A stretch of 35,991 nucleotides of DNA from an uncultured Sphingomonadaceae bacterium. Its GTDB lineage: Bacteria; Pseudomonadota; Alphaproteobacteria; Sphingomonadales; Sphingomonadaceae. How positions within the stretch are numbered: position 1 is the first letter of the stretch; the number at the start of each line of letters is the position of its first letter. The notes under the pieces are model-generated. The model worked only from the letters and a program-made list of their open reading frames with translations, searched no databases and was not told the origin of the DNA. Shown one piece after another: positions 24,961-33,571 of this stretch. A program made the position numbers and the translations under genes. The stretch spans positions 1 through 35,991 of the forward strand of contig CALLJS010000015.1 in the NCBI GenBank assembly GCA_938050045.1, written 5' to 3'.

Positions 24961-25068
24961 ATGTGGTTCATTGCGGTGCATAAAGAAAAACAATGCATTC
25001 TTATCGCCAGTTGTTGTATAAATATAAATGTAGCAATTCCGCTACTATTTAACAGGAGTAAAATATAA
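24961..25068 (+). CDS. Possible leader micro-ORF, 35 aa
   Basis: ATG preceded by GGGA at a 7-base spacing. The product begins MWFIAVHKEKQCILIASCC and is hydrophobic with three cysteines. Its stop overlaps the start of the next ORF as TAATG, a classical translational-coupling arrangement. It may be a regulatory leader of the 30-aa peptide. No family. Confidence 0.3.
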   Translation: MWFIAVHKEKQCILIASCCININVAIPLLFNRSKI

Positions 25069-25160
25069 TGTTAATTGCAACATGTTCACTGCTTGGGACT
25101 TTGATTGGATTCGGGATTCTTATAATTGAGATTCTTAAATTCAACAAACCCAAGGAGTAA
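25068..25160 (+). CDS. Small single-pass membrane peptide, 30 aa
   Basis: MLIATCSLLGTLIGFGILII then EILKFNKPKE: one membrane helix and a short charged, mostly basic tail. The ribosome site is strong (AGGAG, 7 bases before ATG), and a terminator hairpin follows the stop within 12 bp, so this looks like a complete little gene. Architecture resembles hydrophobic type I toxins (Fst/Ldr-like) and also tiny subunits of membrane complexes such as KdpF or CydX; sequence alone does not decide. It stands isolated between the epimerase and the convergent ABM gene. Confidence 0.6.
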   Translation: MLIATCSLLGTLIGFGILIIEILKFNKPKE

Positions 25161-25171
25161 GCTTTATAATG

Positions 25172-25199
25172 GAGGGCAGGCTGCAACCTGTCCTCTTAA
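25172..25199 (+). terminator. Terminator after the 30-aa peptide gene
   Basis: GAGGGCAGG-CTGCAA-CCTGTCCTC forms a 9-bp stem with one G-U pair, followed by TTAATTTTAG. Good stem, mediocre T-run. Confidence 0.75.
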
Positions 25200-25219
25200 T
25201 TTTAGCCCCTTAAACGATT

Positions 25220-25273
25220 GAAGCCCAACCTCTGCAAAGGTTGAGCTTCGTATCTATCAGAATAAATATTCTG
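25220..25273. other. Two further inverted repeats in the spacer
   Basis: 25220-25249 pairs GAAGC/GCTTC and CAACCT/AGGTTG around a one-base mismatch. 25258-25273 is the palindrome CAGAATA-AA-TATTCTG. Neither is followed by a clear T-run on either strand. They may be extra terminator or RNA-structure elements between convergent genes. Confidence 0.4.
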
Positions 25274-25328
25274 TTAATTGCATTATTTGTATACACATAG
25301 AATCTTAACAAATCAAGAATTGTTTATC

Positions 25329-25345
25329 GGGCTGATTAACAGCCC
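25329..25345 (-). terminator. Hairpin after the ABM gene
   Basis: On the minus strand GGGCTG-TTAAT-CAGCCC (perfect 6 bp) lies 3 bases after the ABM stop codon. The downstream bases are A+T-rich but without a T-run, so termination is likely but weak. Confidence 0.45.
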
Positions 25346-25348
25346 TCA

Positions 25349-25639
25349 TTATTGACCATCAAGTATTTCCAAATGCGGTACGCCTGCCATATAAGGTGCT
25401 AATTTAGCCCCTGCTGCTTTGAAATAGTCGGTTGCGCCATGGGCCTCTAATGCGGCCTTGTCGGTATAGCTTTCCAATACTTTATAGACGGTATCGCTAT
25501 CCTTTGTTTGAAACAGCGCATAATATAAACAGCCGTCTTCTTTGGCATTCACTTGTTCGGCCAGATCAGCGAAAATTGCTTCAAACTCAGCATTTTTACC
25601 GTCTTGGATGGTCAATGTTGCGATAACACCAATGCTCAT
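25349..25639 (-). CDS. Antibiotic biosynthesis monooxygenase (ABM) domain protein
   Basis: 96-aa protein of the ABM/YgiN-like ferredoxin-fold family, usually dimeric and acting as quinol monooxygenase or on small aromatic or electrophilic compounds without a cofactor. Seen are the IGVIATLTIQDGKNAEFEAI first strand and helix, the GCLYYALFQ strand and VYKVLESYTDKAALEAH. Start ATG 25639 is chosen for its AAGGATAAC ribosome site; the frame runs further upstream into the thiolase gene. It lies 11 bp after the thiolase stop, so the two are cotranscribed. The true substrate is unknown. Confidence 0.9.
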   Translation of the reverse strand: MSIGVIATLTIQDGKNAEFEAIFADLAEQVNAKEDGCLYYALFQTKDSDTVYKVLESYTDKAALEAHGATDYFKAAGAKLAPYMAGVPHLEILDGQ

Positions 25640-25650
25640 ATTGTTATCCT

Positions 25651-26829
25651 TTATAAAATTTCGAATAGGCCAGCCGCGCCCATACCGCCGCCAACGCACA
25701 TAGTAACAACAATATATTTCGCGCCGCGCCGTTTGCCTTCAATTAAAGCATGGCCTGTGCAGCGTGCGCCTGTCATGCCATAAGGGTGGCCAATCGAGAT
25801 AGAGCCGCCGTTCACATTGAGCAATTCATTGGGAATGCCCAATTTATCGCGGCAATATAAAACTTGCACCGCAAAAGCTTCGTTCAGCTCCCACAAACCA
25901 ATATCATCCATTTTGAGGTTAAAACGTTCCAATAATGCAGGGATTGCATAAACAGGCCCAATGCCCATTTCATCGGGCTTTGTACCCGCAACGGCCATAC
26001 CAATATAGCGGCCAAGCGGGGTTAGTCCGCGCTGCTCGGCTAATTTGGCTTCCATCACCACGGATGCCGATGAACCATCGGAGAGCTGGCTCGCATTGCC
26101 AGCGGTAATGGTCATATCAGGGCCAAGAACGGGGTTTAATGATTGCAGACCTTCGAGCGTGGTTTGCGGACGATTACCTTCATCTTTGGTCAGAGTGATT
26201 TCTTTTTGAGAGATTTCTTTCGTCTCTTTATCCATCACATTCATGACGGTGGTGGTGGGTATAATTTCATCATCAAAATAGCCAGCTTCTTGTGCTTTGG
26301 CCGTGCGCATTTGCGATTCTAGCGAATATTCATCCATCGCGGAGCGGCTTATATCATAACGTTTTGCAACGACTTCGGCGGTTTGCAGCATCGGCATATA
26401 AATATCATTATGCATCGCCACCAATTCTTTGTCGGGTGAAATGCGCATTTCTTTGGTTTGCACCATTGAAATGGAGTCTTGGCCGCCAGCCAATACGATA
26501 TCCATATTATCAACAATCACTTGCTTTGCGGCGGTCGCAATCGCCATGAGGCCAGAAGAGCATTGACGATCCAATGTCATACCTGGGGTGCTGATAGGAA
26601 AACCAGAACGCAGCGCAACATTACGTGCCAAATTTCCGCCTTGCGTGCCTTGTTGCAGGGCACTGCCCCAAACACAATCTGCTATTTCAGCAGGTTCAAC
26701 GCCGGCGCGCTCAACGGCGGCCTTGGCTGAAAAACTGCCCAATGTCGGGCCAGCGGTATTGTTAAAGGCCCCTCGATAAGCTTTGCCAATGGGGGTACGG
26801 GCGGTCGAAACGATAACTGCATCACGCAT
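25651..26829 (-). CDS. Acetyl-CoA C-acyltransferase (thiolase)
   Basis: Type II thiolase, either degrading 3-ketoacyl-CoA in beta-oxidation or condensing acetyl-CoA units. Catalytic residues are in canonical places: C90 in [10 protein letters not shown]348 in [10 protein letters not shown] and C378 in [16 protein letters not shown] supplies the usual Asn. 392 aa is normal. The Tyr in GHPYG differs from the GHPLG of classical biosynthetic thiolases and is typical of a broader acyl-CoA group, so a degradative role is a little more likely (inference). Upstream MaoC (24 bp) and downstream ABM are on the same strand. Confidence 0.95.
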   Translation of the reverse strand: MRDAVIVSTARTPIGKAYRGAFNNTAGPTLGSFSAKAAVERAGVEPAEIADCVWGSALQQGTQGGNLARNVALRSGFPISTPGMTLDRQCSSGLMAIATAAKQVIVDNMDIVLAGGQDSISMVQTKEMRISPDKELVAMHNDIYMPMLQTAEVVAKRYDISRSAMDEYSLESQMRTAKAQEAGYFDDEIIPTTTVMNVMDKETKEISQKEITLTKDEGNRPQTTLEGLQSLNPVLGPDMTITAGNASQLSDGSSASVVMEAKLAEQRGLTPLGRYIGMAVAGTKPDEMGIGPVYAIPALLERFNLKMDDIGLWELNEAFAVQVLYCRDKLGIPNELLNVNGGSISIGHPYGMTGARCTGHALIEGKRRGAKYIVVTMCVGGGMGAAGLFEIL

Positions 26830-26853
26830 GTTTATTCTCCTAAAATATGGTTA

Positions 26854-27315
26854 TTATATAAATATTTGGTTGATCCAACTGGCGATGAGGGCAGGTTTCT
26901 CTTCGCCTTCTATTTCGACGCTACATTCTAATGTTTGTTGCCATTGGCCAGGGCGTTTTTCGAATAATGCGCCCAAGGTGAATACCCCGCGCACGCGCTT
27001 GCCGCTCTTAACGGGGGATAAGAAGCGCAATTTATCAATGCCATAATTGACGCCCATTTTAACGCCATCGATGGAGAGTAAATCATTGGATTGCGCCATC
27101 ATATAGGGCAATAATGATAGGGTTAAAAACCCATGGGCAATTGTGCCGCCAAAAGGGGTCATTTTGGCTTTTTCTGCATCTAAATGAATGAATTGATGAT
27201 CGCCCGTGGCATCGGCAAATTGACTGATCCGATCTTGTTCAACGGCAACCCATTCGGATGTACCAATAACTTCGCCTACTTTTGCAAGCATATCATCGGT
27301 TGAAACATATGGCAT
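26854..27315 (-). CDS. MaoC-family enoyl-CoA hydratase/dehydratase
   Basis: 153-aa single hotdog-fold hydratase, similar to (R)-specific enoyl-CoA hydratases that link beta-oxidation to PHA synthesis. The hydratase 2 motif is seen in DATGDHQFIHLDAEKAK (Asp and His of the active site), followed by GGTIAHGFLTLSLLP. The start at 27315 is set by GAGGAG upstream; the frame runs further but without a ribosome site. It precedes the thiolase by 24 bp, forming a maoC-thiolase-ABM operon for short-chain acyl-CoA metabolism. Confidence 0.92.
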   Translation of the reverse strand: MPYVSTDDMLAKVGEVIGTSEWVAVEQDRISQFADATGDHQFIHLDAEKAKMTPFGGTIAHGFLTLSLLPYMMAQSNDLLSIDGVKMGVNYGIDKLRFLSPVKSGKRVRGVFTLGALFEKRPGQWQQTLECSVEIEGEEKPALIASWINQIFI

Positions 27316-27372
27316 AAATTTTCTCCTCTTCATTCGCAATTCTAGGGGCAATGTGGCGGTTATTTTGCCAAT

Positions 27373-27395
27373 CGACAAGTGTTTTGCGCTTGTCG
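27373..27395. promoter_or_regulatory. Hairpin upstream of the MaoC gene
   Basis: CGACAAG/CTTGTCG is a perfect 7-bp inverted repeat, extendable to 9 bp with one G-U pair and a 5-base TTTTG loop. It lies 58-80 bases before the MaoC start and has no T-run. Could be an operator or a leader structure. Confidence 0.45.
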
Positions 27396-27572
27396 CTACG
27401 GATTTATGCCATCCGCAATGCTCAGGATGCTTATAATATGTATAAATTCAGCATCCATGATAACGAATCCTAACACATGAGGATGAGAATCGCAGCTTAG
27501 CTTAGAGCTTGGATTCACCTTGTTTTAACTTCTTTATCTGGTGTTTTTATCTGGCCCGCTTATGTGCTGCAC

Positions 27573-28745
27573 TTATTTAGCGCCGGGCATGACCAATTTC
27601 CCATCGGGGCCAGCGGTGAATTGCGTATTGGTAGGATAGGCAAAATCAATACCTTCATCGTTAAATAATTTTAATATTTCTAAGCCTAATTTATGACGGC
27701 CGTTAAATACCTCTTCATAATCGGCGCTCAAAATATCATAATCCAATTGAAAATTCAGCGCACTATCCGCAAAATCGATGAAACCGCAGCGCAAAAATTT
27801 ATGGCCATTATCAATCACTAATTTTTCCAGCATTTCAGGAATTTTCAGAGCGATCTCTGGCGGAGTCTGATAGGTCACGCCAATGATATGGCGAGTGCGG
27901 CGACGTTTCAGGCGCGCATAATTGGTTATCTCAATATTGAGCAAATTCACATTGGACATGATTTTGCGTTCACCCATAACGCTCGTAATGCGGGTAGAGC
28001 GCATTCCGATTTTATCCACAGTGCCAATAGTACCGCCATATTCTATCGTATCACCGCGTTGAAAAGGGCGATCAAATATGATTGATATAGTTGCGAATAA
28101 ATCTGCAAATATGCCTTGAGCGGCCAGACCAATGGCGATGCCGCCGATACCAAAGCCAGCGATGAGGCCCGTTATATTAACGCCCAAATTATCTAAAATG
28201 ACGATAGATGCTATGGCAAAAACGGCAAAGCTGATGAACAATTGAATGATGGTCATTGCATTGTTGATTGTTTCGCTATCCTCATCATCGCGCTGAGAGC
28301 GATATTCGACCATCCCAAATAATATCTGGCGCACCCAAATAGCGACTTGAAACACGGCTGCTACGGTGAATAAAAAACCGATGACAGATGATAATTGCTG
28401 CGGCGGTTTTGTGAAATGATTGACCAATTCTATCGCGACCATGACGCGAAAGAAAAAACTCATCTTGCCAATGGTGCGTCCAACAATAGAGCGCAAATCT
28501 AATGCGCTGTTGGATTTGATCGAAAATTGACTGGCTTGTTTTTGAATTAAATTCAGTAATAAAAAAAGAGCCGCTGCTGCTATGGCAGTAGCGCATAATA
28601 ATAATATATTCTCACCTAACCATGTTAATATAATATCAAAATATTGTTGCCAATCCCCTGGAAACTCTCCTGATAATGGCTTTGATATAGGCACAGGCTT
28701 GTCCTCGCGTGCAAAGGATAGAGATGGTATAAGCTTATTTATCAT
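27573..28745 (-). CDS. Small-conductance mechanosensitive channel, MscS family
   Basis: 390 aa. A periplasmic start of about 40 residues precedes four probable membrane helices (about 40-62, 90-110, 120-140 and 165-190) and the pore helix around NITGLIAGFGIGGIAIGLAA, rich in Gly/Ala as in MscS TM3. The cytoplasmic beta domain follows with IIFDRPFQRGDTIEYGG and GTVDKIGMRSTRI, then an alpha/beta C-terminal part ending in a Pro/Gly-rich tail. Such channels release solutes at hypo-osmotic shock. Next gene on the same strand upstream is the glycosylation ligase, 70 bp away. Confidence 0.93.
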   Translation of the reverse strand: MINKLIPSLSFAREDKPVPISKPLSGEFPGDWQQYFDIILTWLGENILLLCATAIAAAALFLLLNLIQKQASQFSIKSNSALDLRSIVGRTIGKMSFFFRVMVAIELVNHFTKPPQQLSSVIGFLFTVAAVFQVAIWVRQILFGMVEYRSQRDDEDSETINNAMTIIQLFISFAVFAIASIVILDNLGVNITGLIAGFGIGGIAIGLAAQGIFADLFATISIIFDRPFQRGDTIEYGGTIGTVDKIGMRSTRITSVMGERKIMSNVNLLNIEITNYARLKRRRTRHIIGVTYQTPPEIALKIPEMLEKLVIDNGHKFLRCGFIDFADSALNFQLDYDILSADYEEVFNGRHKLGLEILKLFNDEGIDFAYPTNTQFTAGPDGKLVMPGAK

Positions 28746-28815
28746 AAAAACTCATTAGGTAATTGTAATAATATTACAAGGCAAATATCATATAAAAACC
28801 TGCGCTATGCTCAGT

Positions 28816-30210
28816 CTAATTGTTCATCGCATTAGCTTTTTGAGCCAGTCTCAAGCGTCCTTTTGTAATAGGCACAAAGGCCGCCTCTTTTCTACGGCGC
28901 GCCAAATAAGTGTCCAATCCAAGTTGCATAGCGATAAGCATATACACAAAGGGTTGGAAAGCTATGCCAACAAATAAACATCCAACAAGGAATATGATTT
29001 GTCCATTTTGTAACGCCACGGCTAGCGGGGCCACCCATTCTTCATCTTCTCGATTGCGTTTATTATAGAGCCGCCTGATAACTTCCATACGCCATACACC
29101 GCCCACATGGATGATGAGCCACATAATCAGCCCAGGCCATCCATTTTCGCCGAGCATCTCAAAATAACTGCTATGATAAGCGCGGCCCTCGTCAACAACT
29201 TCGCGTTCATCTTGACCCGTGATGAAACCATTATCATCAACAACATCAATATCATAAACGACTTTATTTTGGCGATAAGCATCAAATCCACCGCCCAATG
29301 GATTTTTGTCAACATAGTCCAATGTCCATTTCCAAACGGCGATGCGCGTAGAGGCGGATTCATCGGCTTCGTAATTTTCGATAGTTTCCATGCGATCAAG
29401 AAAGGATTGCGGTAAAAATGGGATAGAAGCCATACCAATGAAAATCACACCAAATATATATATTAATATGAATCGGAATTTGACAAAGCGAAGCTGTAAT
29501 ATGGCCAATACAAAAATACAAACCAAACCAGTGCGCGCCTGTGTCCCCACTGGGATTAGCAAGCATGAGAATATTAGAGCTATGCTGTATAGATTAACGC
29601 GCCAATCGGGTTTGAAAATTGTCCCATATTTACGCAGCCATAAAATGAGCGGAATTATCATTATCGCGACGCACGATATGATGCTGCTTTCATAAAGACC
29701 GCTGTTATCATCAATTAATAAAACAAGAGCACCATAGCCGCCGCCGCCAGTTGCGGTTTTAAGTCCGCCAGTTACAATCAATGTTGATGCGCATAACACC
29801 AACATTAATCCGAGCGCCTCTATGCGTAATTTGGTCTTGAGAAGCAGCGGCAGAAATGCTGCAAAAAAGAGAGCTTTCCATACCCACGCCCATTTTTCTG
29901 CAGCGGCAACGGGTTCATCGGCCATCGAAGTAGTATAGCCGCAATAGATGAGCAGCAGCACGATGACAGAATGTCGCGGCGATATTCGGCTGTCGGTTTT
30001 TTTATCATAGATTAAATATCCCCCCACAGCTAGACCAAACATGATAAGCGATAAGGGAATAGAGTTGAGCAAGAAATAGCTAAGCCGCTGGGGTGCAACT
30101 ATATCGATATAGGCATAGATAAGCGTAAACAAAAAAGGCCGCTTAATTGCCAATAATGCTATTAGACCTAAATATCCAACAAAGACCAGATCACGCACGA
30201 ATATTCTCAT
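28816..30210 (-). CDS. Putative O-glycosylation ligase, exosortase A system-associated
   Basis: Polytopic inner-membrane protein of the Wzy/O-antigen ligase superfamily, in the subgroup that accompanies exosortase A (TIGR03097-like). It has about ten hydrophobic helices over 464 aa. Diagnostic stretches are VRDLVFVGYLGLIALLAIKR at the start, the glycine-rich GGGGYGALVLLIDDNSGLYE loop, and a periplasmic loop with DERIA-like STRIAVWKWTLDYVDKNPLG and GRAYHSSYFEMLGENGWPG, as in Wzy_C. It should transfer glycans to lipid- or protein-linked acceptors of the EPS system (family knowledge). Overlaps the small gene upstream by 20 bp. Confidence 0.9.
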   Translation of the reverse strand: MRIFVRDLVFVGYLGLIALLAIKRPFLFTLIYAYIDIVAPQRLSYFLLNSIPLSLIMFGLAVGGYLIYDKKTDSRISPRHSVIVLLLIYCGYTTSMADEPVAAAEKWAWVWKALFFAAFLPLLLKTKLRIEALGLMLVLCASTLIVTGGLKTATGGGGYGALVLLIDDNSGLYESSIISCVAIMIIPLILWLRKYGTIFKPDWRVNLYSIALIFSCLLIPVGTQARTGLVCIFVLAILQLRFVKFRFILIYIFGVIFIGMASIPFLPQSFLDRMETIENYEADESASTRIAVWKWTLDYVDKNPLGGGFDAYRQNKVVYDIDVVDDNGFITGQDEREVVDEGRAYHSSYFEMLGENGWPGLIMWLIIHVGGVWRMEVIRRLYNKRNREDEEWVAPLAVALQNGQIIFLVGCLFVGIAFQPFVYMLIAMQLGLDTYLARRRKEAAFVPITKGRLRLAQKANAMNN

Positions 30211-30427
30211 TTTTACGGTTGGTGCTTTTTGTAGGCCCAGCGAGATTGCGGCGCATCTGGCTTTCTTTTTGTTTTTTAAGCGACGCCGATGGCTTTCTTA
30301 GAAAAGCTTTTTTTTCCTCATCTGGAACGGGTGGATCTTCACCATCCAAATCATCGCGGCTAAGAAGAAGGTAAAACATCAATGCGATTAAGACATGGCT
30401 GAGCAATATAGAAAAATTATCAATCAT
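30191..30427 (-). CDS. Small membrane protein upstream of the ligase, 78 aa
   Basis: Residues about 3-23 form one transmembrane helix (FSILLSHVLIALMFYLLLSR). The rest is a very polar tail: acidic and proline-rich first (DDLDGEDPPVPDEEKK), then basic (KPSASLKKQKESQMRR). GAAGG lies 8-9 bases before the ATG. The last 20 bp overlap the ligase start, so translation is probably coupled and a role next to the ligase is likely. No family recognised. Confidence 0.6.
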   Translation of the reverse strand: MIDNFSILLSHVLIALMFYLLLSRDDLDGEDPPVPDEEKKAFLRKPSASLKKQKESQMRRNLAGPTKSTNRKNENIRA

Positions 30428-30587
30428 ATAATGGCCTTCATTGTCAATAATGCTATATCATAATGCTTTTCAAACATAAATAAATGTATCCTTACAGCCC
30501 TTAACCATATTTCACAGCTTGTAAGCAATCTTGCCTTACCCTAGTTGAGTTGACGTTGCGTTAATATTTTTATGGTTAATAGTAAGT

Positions 30588-31802
30588 ATGAATGATGTTT
30601 TACATGTATTAGACCATAGCCTGCCTCTGCACAGCGGTTATACGTTCAGAACGCGCGCTATTATGAAAGCACAGGTAAATGCGGGCTGGAAGGTTGCGGG
30701 CATTACTGGCGTGCGTCAATATCAAGGCGGCCAGACATTAGGCGATGCGCAGCAAAGTGTAGAAGGGTTGCATTTTTACCGCACTATGGCAGAATCTAAC
30801 GGTCCATTTTTGTGGCGTGAATGGCGTGAAGTTAAAGCGCTAAGAGATGCTATCATTGAGACGCATAAAAAATCGCCATTTAAGATTATACATGCCCATT
30901 CGCCCGCGTTAAATGGACTAGCAGCAGCGCAAGCCGCGTCGATACTTAATATAGCATTTCTCTATGAGATTAGAGCGTTCTGGGAAGATGCAGCGGTTGG
31001 AAATGGCACTGGAACCGAGGGTAGTTTGAAATATAAATTGACCCGTGCTCTAGAGGATTATGTGATAAGTAAGGCCGATCATCTTGCGGTGATTTGTGAA
31101 GGGTTGAAAAAAGACTTAATGCTGCGCGGTGTGGCTGAAGATAGGATTACAATATCGCCTAATGGCGTTGATATGGGCGTTTTTGGTAAAGCTAAACCGC
31201 GTGACAAGCTATTGTATGAAAAATTAAATTTACACGGCAAAGATGTGCTGGGCTTTATTGGAAGCTTCTATGATTATGAAGGGTTGGATGATTTAATAAC
31301 GGCTATGCCGTTGCTGCGCGAAAAAGGCAGCAATGCCGCCCTTATCTTGGTTGGTGGTGGGCCAATGGAAGAACAATTAAGGGCGCAAGCAAAGGCGTCT
31401 TCTGCGGCAGAGCATATCCACTTTTTGGGCCGCGTTCCCCATGAAGAGGTGGAGAAATATTATTCGCTAATCGATATTTTGACCTATCCACGCAAACATA
31501 TGCGCTTAACGGATTTGGTTACGCCGCTTAAACCCCTAGAAGCAATGGCGCAGAGTAAATTGGTGGTGGCGTCTGATGTGGGGGGGCATAAAGAATTAAT
31601 AGAAGATGGCGTGACGGGCTCTTTGTGCGCAGCAGATGATCCAAAATCTATTGCAAATGCCTGCTTTAGGCTATTATCCCGCAAGGATGAATGGCCAAAA
31701 CAACGAAAAATAGCCAAGCAATATGTTGAAAAACAAAGGAATTGGGAAATAAATATACGTCGTTACGATCCTGTTTACCATTTTTTGCTATTAGGTTCAT
31801 AA
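30588..31802 (+). CDS. Glycosyltransferase, exosortase A system-associated
   Basis: GT4/GT-B fold transferase of the exosortase-A-linked group (TIGR04063-like), acting in exopolysaccharide assembly at the cytoplasmic face. The opening MNDVLHVLDHSLPLHSGYTF with FRTRAI following is diagnostic. The donor-binding C-terminal half has ISPNGVDMGVF, LGFIGSFYDYEGLDDLI, LILVGGGPMEEQL and the terminal domain KPLEAMAQSKLVVASDVGGH-KELI with the EX7E-type pattern. 404 aa is normal. Divergent from the ligase cluster; 160 bp of shared promoter region. The weak AGTAAG is the only ribosome site. Confidence 0.93.
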   Translation: MNDVLHVLDHSLPLHSGYTFRTRAIMKAQVNAGWKVAGITGVRQYQGGQTLGDAQQSVEGLHFYRTMAESNGPFLWREWREVKALRDAIIETHKKSPFKIIHAHSPALNGLAAAQAASILNIAFLYEIRAFWEDAAVGNGTGTEGSLKYKLTRALEDYVISKADHLAVICEGLKKDLMLRGVAEDRITISPNGVDMGVFGKAKPRDKLLYEKLNLHGKDVLGFIGSFYDYEGLDDLITAMPLLREKGSNAALILVGGGPMEEQLRAQAKASSAAEHIHFLGRVPHEEVEKYYSLIDILTYPRKHMRLTDLVTPLKPLEAMAQSKLVVASDVGGHKELIEDGVTGSLCAADDPKSIANACFRLLSRKDEWPKQRKIAKQYVEKQRNWEINIRRYDPVYHFLLLGS

Positions 31803-31848
31803 TTGGATTAGGTTTGCTGAGCCTATTCGAGATATTACGGAGCGTAAA

Positions 31849-33564
31849 ATGGGAATTGCCAATCAATTAAATATGGAAGCGTGGGCCAGCACCGCGAACA
31901 CGCTTCTTGCACAGATTAGTAATAAAGCAGCATTTTTATTAGCTATTGTCGGAGGCTTAATCGCTGCCGCATTTGCCCTCTTAATCCCTATATCAGCCTT
32001 AGAAGCTTTTACTGGTGCTTCAGGATTATCAGAGATTATTCCAGCCGCTAGAGCCCCATTAGGAAGCAGTGCGAGGACATTATTCATACTCTTTACCGCA
32101 CTTCTTGCCGCATCAATAATATTTGTTCTGCTCTTGACCTTACGCACAAAATCAGAGGATAATTCTCTTGATTTTGACGATGACTATGTCAATGCAAAGG
32201 CGACGCAACGCAATCGCATGCCATTGTCTAAAGATGATTCAAAATTAGCAGAGCAAATCTATTTAGAAGATAAAGATAATTTTCAAAATTTTCATCACAA
32301 TAATGATCTAGATTATGATTTTGATGTGGAAGAAAAGCCGCAGTCAAAGAGAGGTTTTACCGCTCTTGCTGGTACCGCTATAGCAAGCGGAAGCACAGGA
32401 ATGATGGGCGCGGCCAGCTTTGTAAAATCGACCATAAACAAATTACCGTTCATGGGCGGTGACGATAGCATAAAAAGTTTTGATGATTTACCAAAATTAC
32501 GGGGTGCAGATAAACATCCCGATGCGCCTGCAAGACGTCCTTTATCGGCGCATGAAGATTTAGGTGAGAGAATTTTAGATAAAGAAAATGGCATTGATAA
32601 TCAGCTAGATAGTAATTTATCCCGCCATGATGAAGGTTTGCAGCAAAGTAATTTTGCCGATGATTCACCAAGCCAAAAAAGCGATCAAGGCCAATATGAG
32701 AGCCACAATATGCAAGAGGATATTTATCTTCAATCGCAGAGTGTAGAAGATGCCTTGCCGCAGGCTAGGGATGAGGCTGAAATATTAGCCGATGGGGTGA
32801 ATAGCATCCCTGTTGCGGCACCGCCTCATAATATCGATCAACCCGATGAAGCGCGCTCATTTAGAGATCGCTCGCATGAAAATCGCGATGAAATTGAGGT
32901 CGCTGATAAAGAATCTGCGATCAGCGATGACGATGCATTACCGACGATCGATCATTTAATGTATCGCCTTGAAGCTTTGGTAGAGAGGCGTGCGCAAAGA
33001 TTGCAAGGACAAGAGAAATTGGCGGTAACATCGGTAACTGAAACTGAGTTATCTGAAATTGAGCTATCTGGGCCTGAGCCTTCTGAAATTGAACTTTCTG
33101 AAATTGAGCTTTCTGAACCGAAGCTATCTGGGCCCGCGACTGGGGTGTCTAGGGCAAATTCAGCATCAGAGCCACAACCAAAATTACAGCCGAAATTACA
33201 GCCAAAATCACAGCCGAAATCACCCGTTAAAAAAGAAACGCAGCTTGATGATTATGCAGATGTTATTGACCATGTCGCTATCAAGCGGGCTGAAAAATTT
33301 GCGCGTGATAATGATGAGTCCCAGCGCGATGAAAAAACAGTAGAAAATATTGAACAGCCTGAAGCAAGATTAGTAGCTGCTGTTTCATCGACCGACACGC
33401 TTTATGGCGAAAATGGTGGTGACGAAGCCGGTGGTGAAGAAGCCAGTGGTGAAGAAGCCAGTGGTGACGATATTATCGTGACCAAAAACCAAAAAGCAGA
33501 TATGGATAATGCGCTCAAATCTGCATTGGACACTCTGCATAAGATGACAGAGCGCAGCGCATAA
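31849..33564 (+). CDS. Membrane-anchored acidic repeat protein, 571 aa
   Basis: Two transmembrane helices lie near the start (about residues 26-50 and 77-100). A long hydrophilic region of about 460 residues follows, very rich in Asp, Glu, Ser, Gln and Lys and with low sequence complexity, so it is probably disordered. A short hydrophobic Ala/Gly patch sits around 170-192 (GFTALAGTAIASGSTGMMGA). Near 366-385 there is DHLMYRLEALVERRAQRL, a possible coiled coil. Three in-frame short repeats follow (33046-33225 and 33415-33465). The end, about 545-571, reads NALKSALDTLHKMTERSA. GGAG before the ATG. I do not recognise a family; a sphingomonad-specific envelope or scaffold protein is a guess. Confidence 0.75.
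   Translation: MGIANQLNMEAWASTANTLLAQISNKAAFLLAIVGGLIAAAFALLIPISALEAFTGASGLSEIIPAARAPLGSSARTLFILFTALLAASIIFVLLLTLRTKSEDNSLDFDDDYVNAKATQRNRMPLSKDDSKLAEQIYLEDKDNFQNFHHNNDLDYDFDVEEKPQSKRGFTALAGTAIASGSTGMMGAASFVKSTINKLPFMGGDDSIKSFDDLPKLRGADKHPDAPARRPLSAHEDLGERILDKENGIDNQLDSNLSRHDEGLQQSNFADDSPSQKSDQGQYESHNMQEDIYLQSQSVEDALPQARDEAEILADGVNSIPVAAPPHNIDQPDEARSFRDRSHENRDEIEVADKESAISDDDALPTIDHLMYRLEALVERRAQRLQGQEKLAVTSVTETELSEIELSGPEPSEIELSEIELSEPKLSGPATGVSRANSASEPQPKLQPKLQPKSQPKSPVKKETQLDDYADVIDHVAIKRAEKFARDNDESQRDEKTVENIEQPEARLVAAVSSTDTLYGENGGDEAGGEEASGEEASGDDIIVTKNQKADMDNALKSALDTLHKMTERSA
33046..33135 (+). repeat. Six in-frame 15-bp units inside the acidic repeat protein
   Basis: Units of five codons read ELSEI, ELSGP, EPSEI, ELSEI, ELSEP and KLSGP. 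A second array of four 12-bp units follows at 33178-33225 (PKLQ, PKLQ, PKSQ, PKSP), and a third of 15-bp units at 33415-33465 (GGDEA, GGEEA, SGEEA, then partial). All unit lengths are multiples of three, so copy-number change would keep the frame. Confidence 0.85.
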
Positions 33565-33571
33565 ACGCTAT

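Noticed and set aside
27418-27470. Sequence with CTCAGGATGC and ATTCAGCATCC, like parts of the 82-bp repeat
   Set aside because: Only short pieces match and the arms do not pair over the expected length; at best a very decayed copy.
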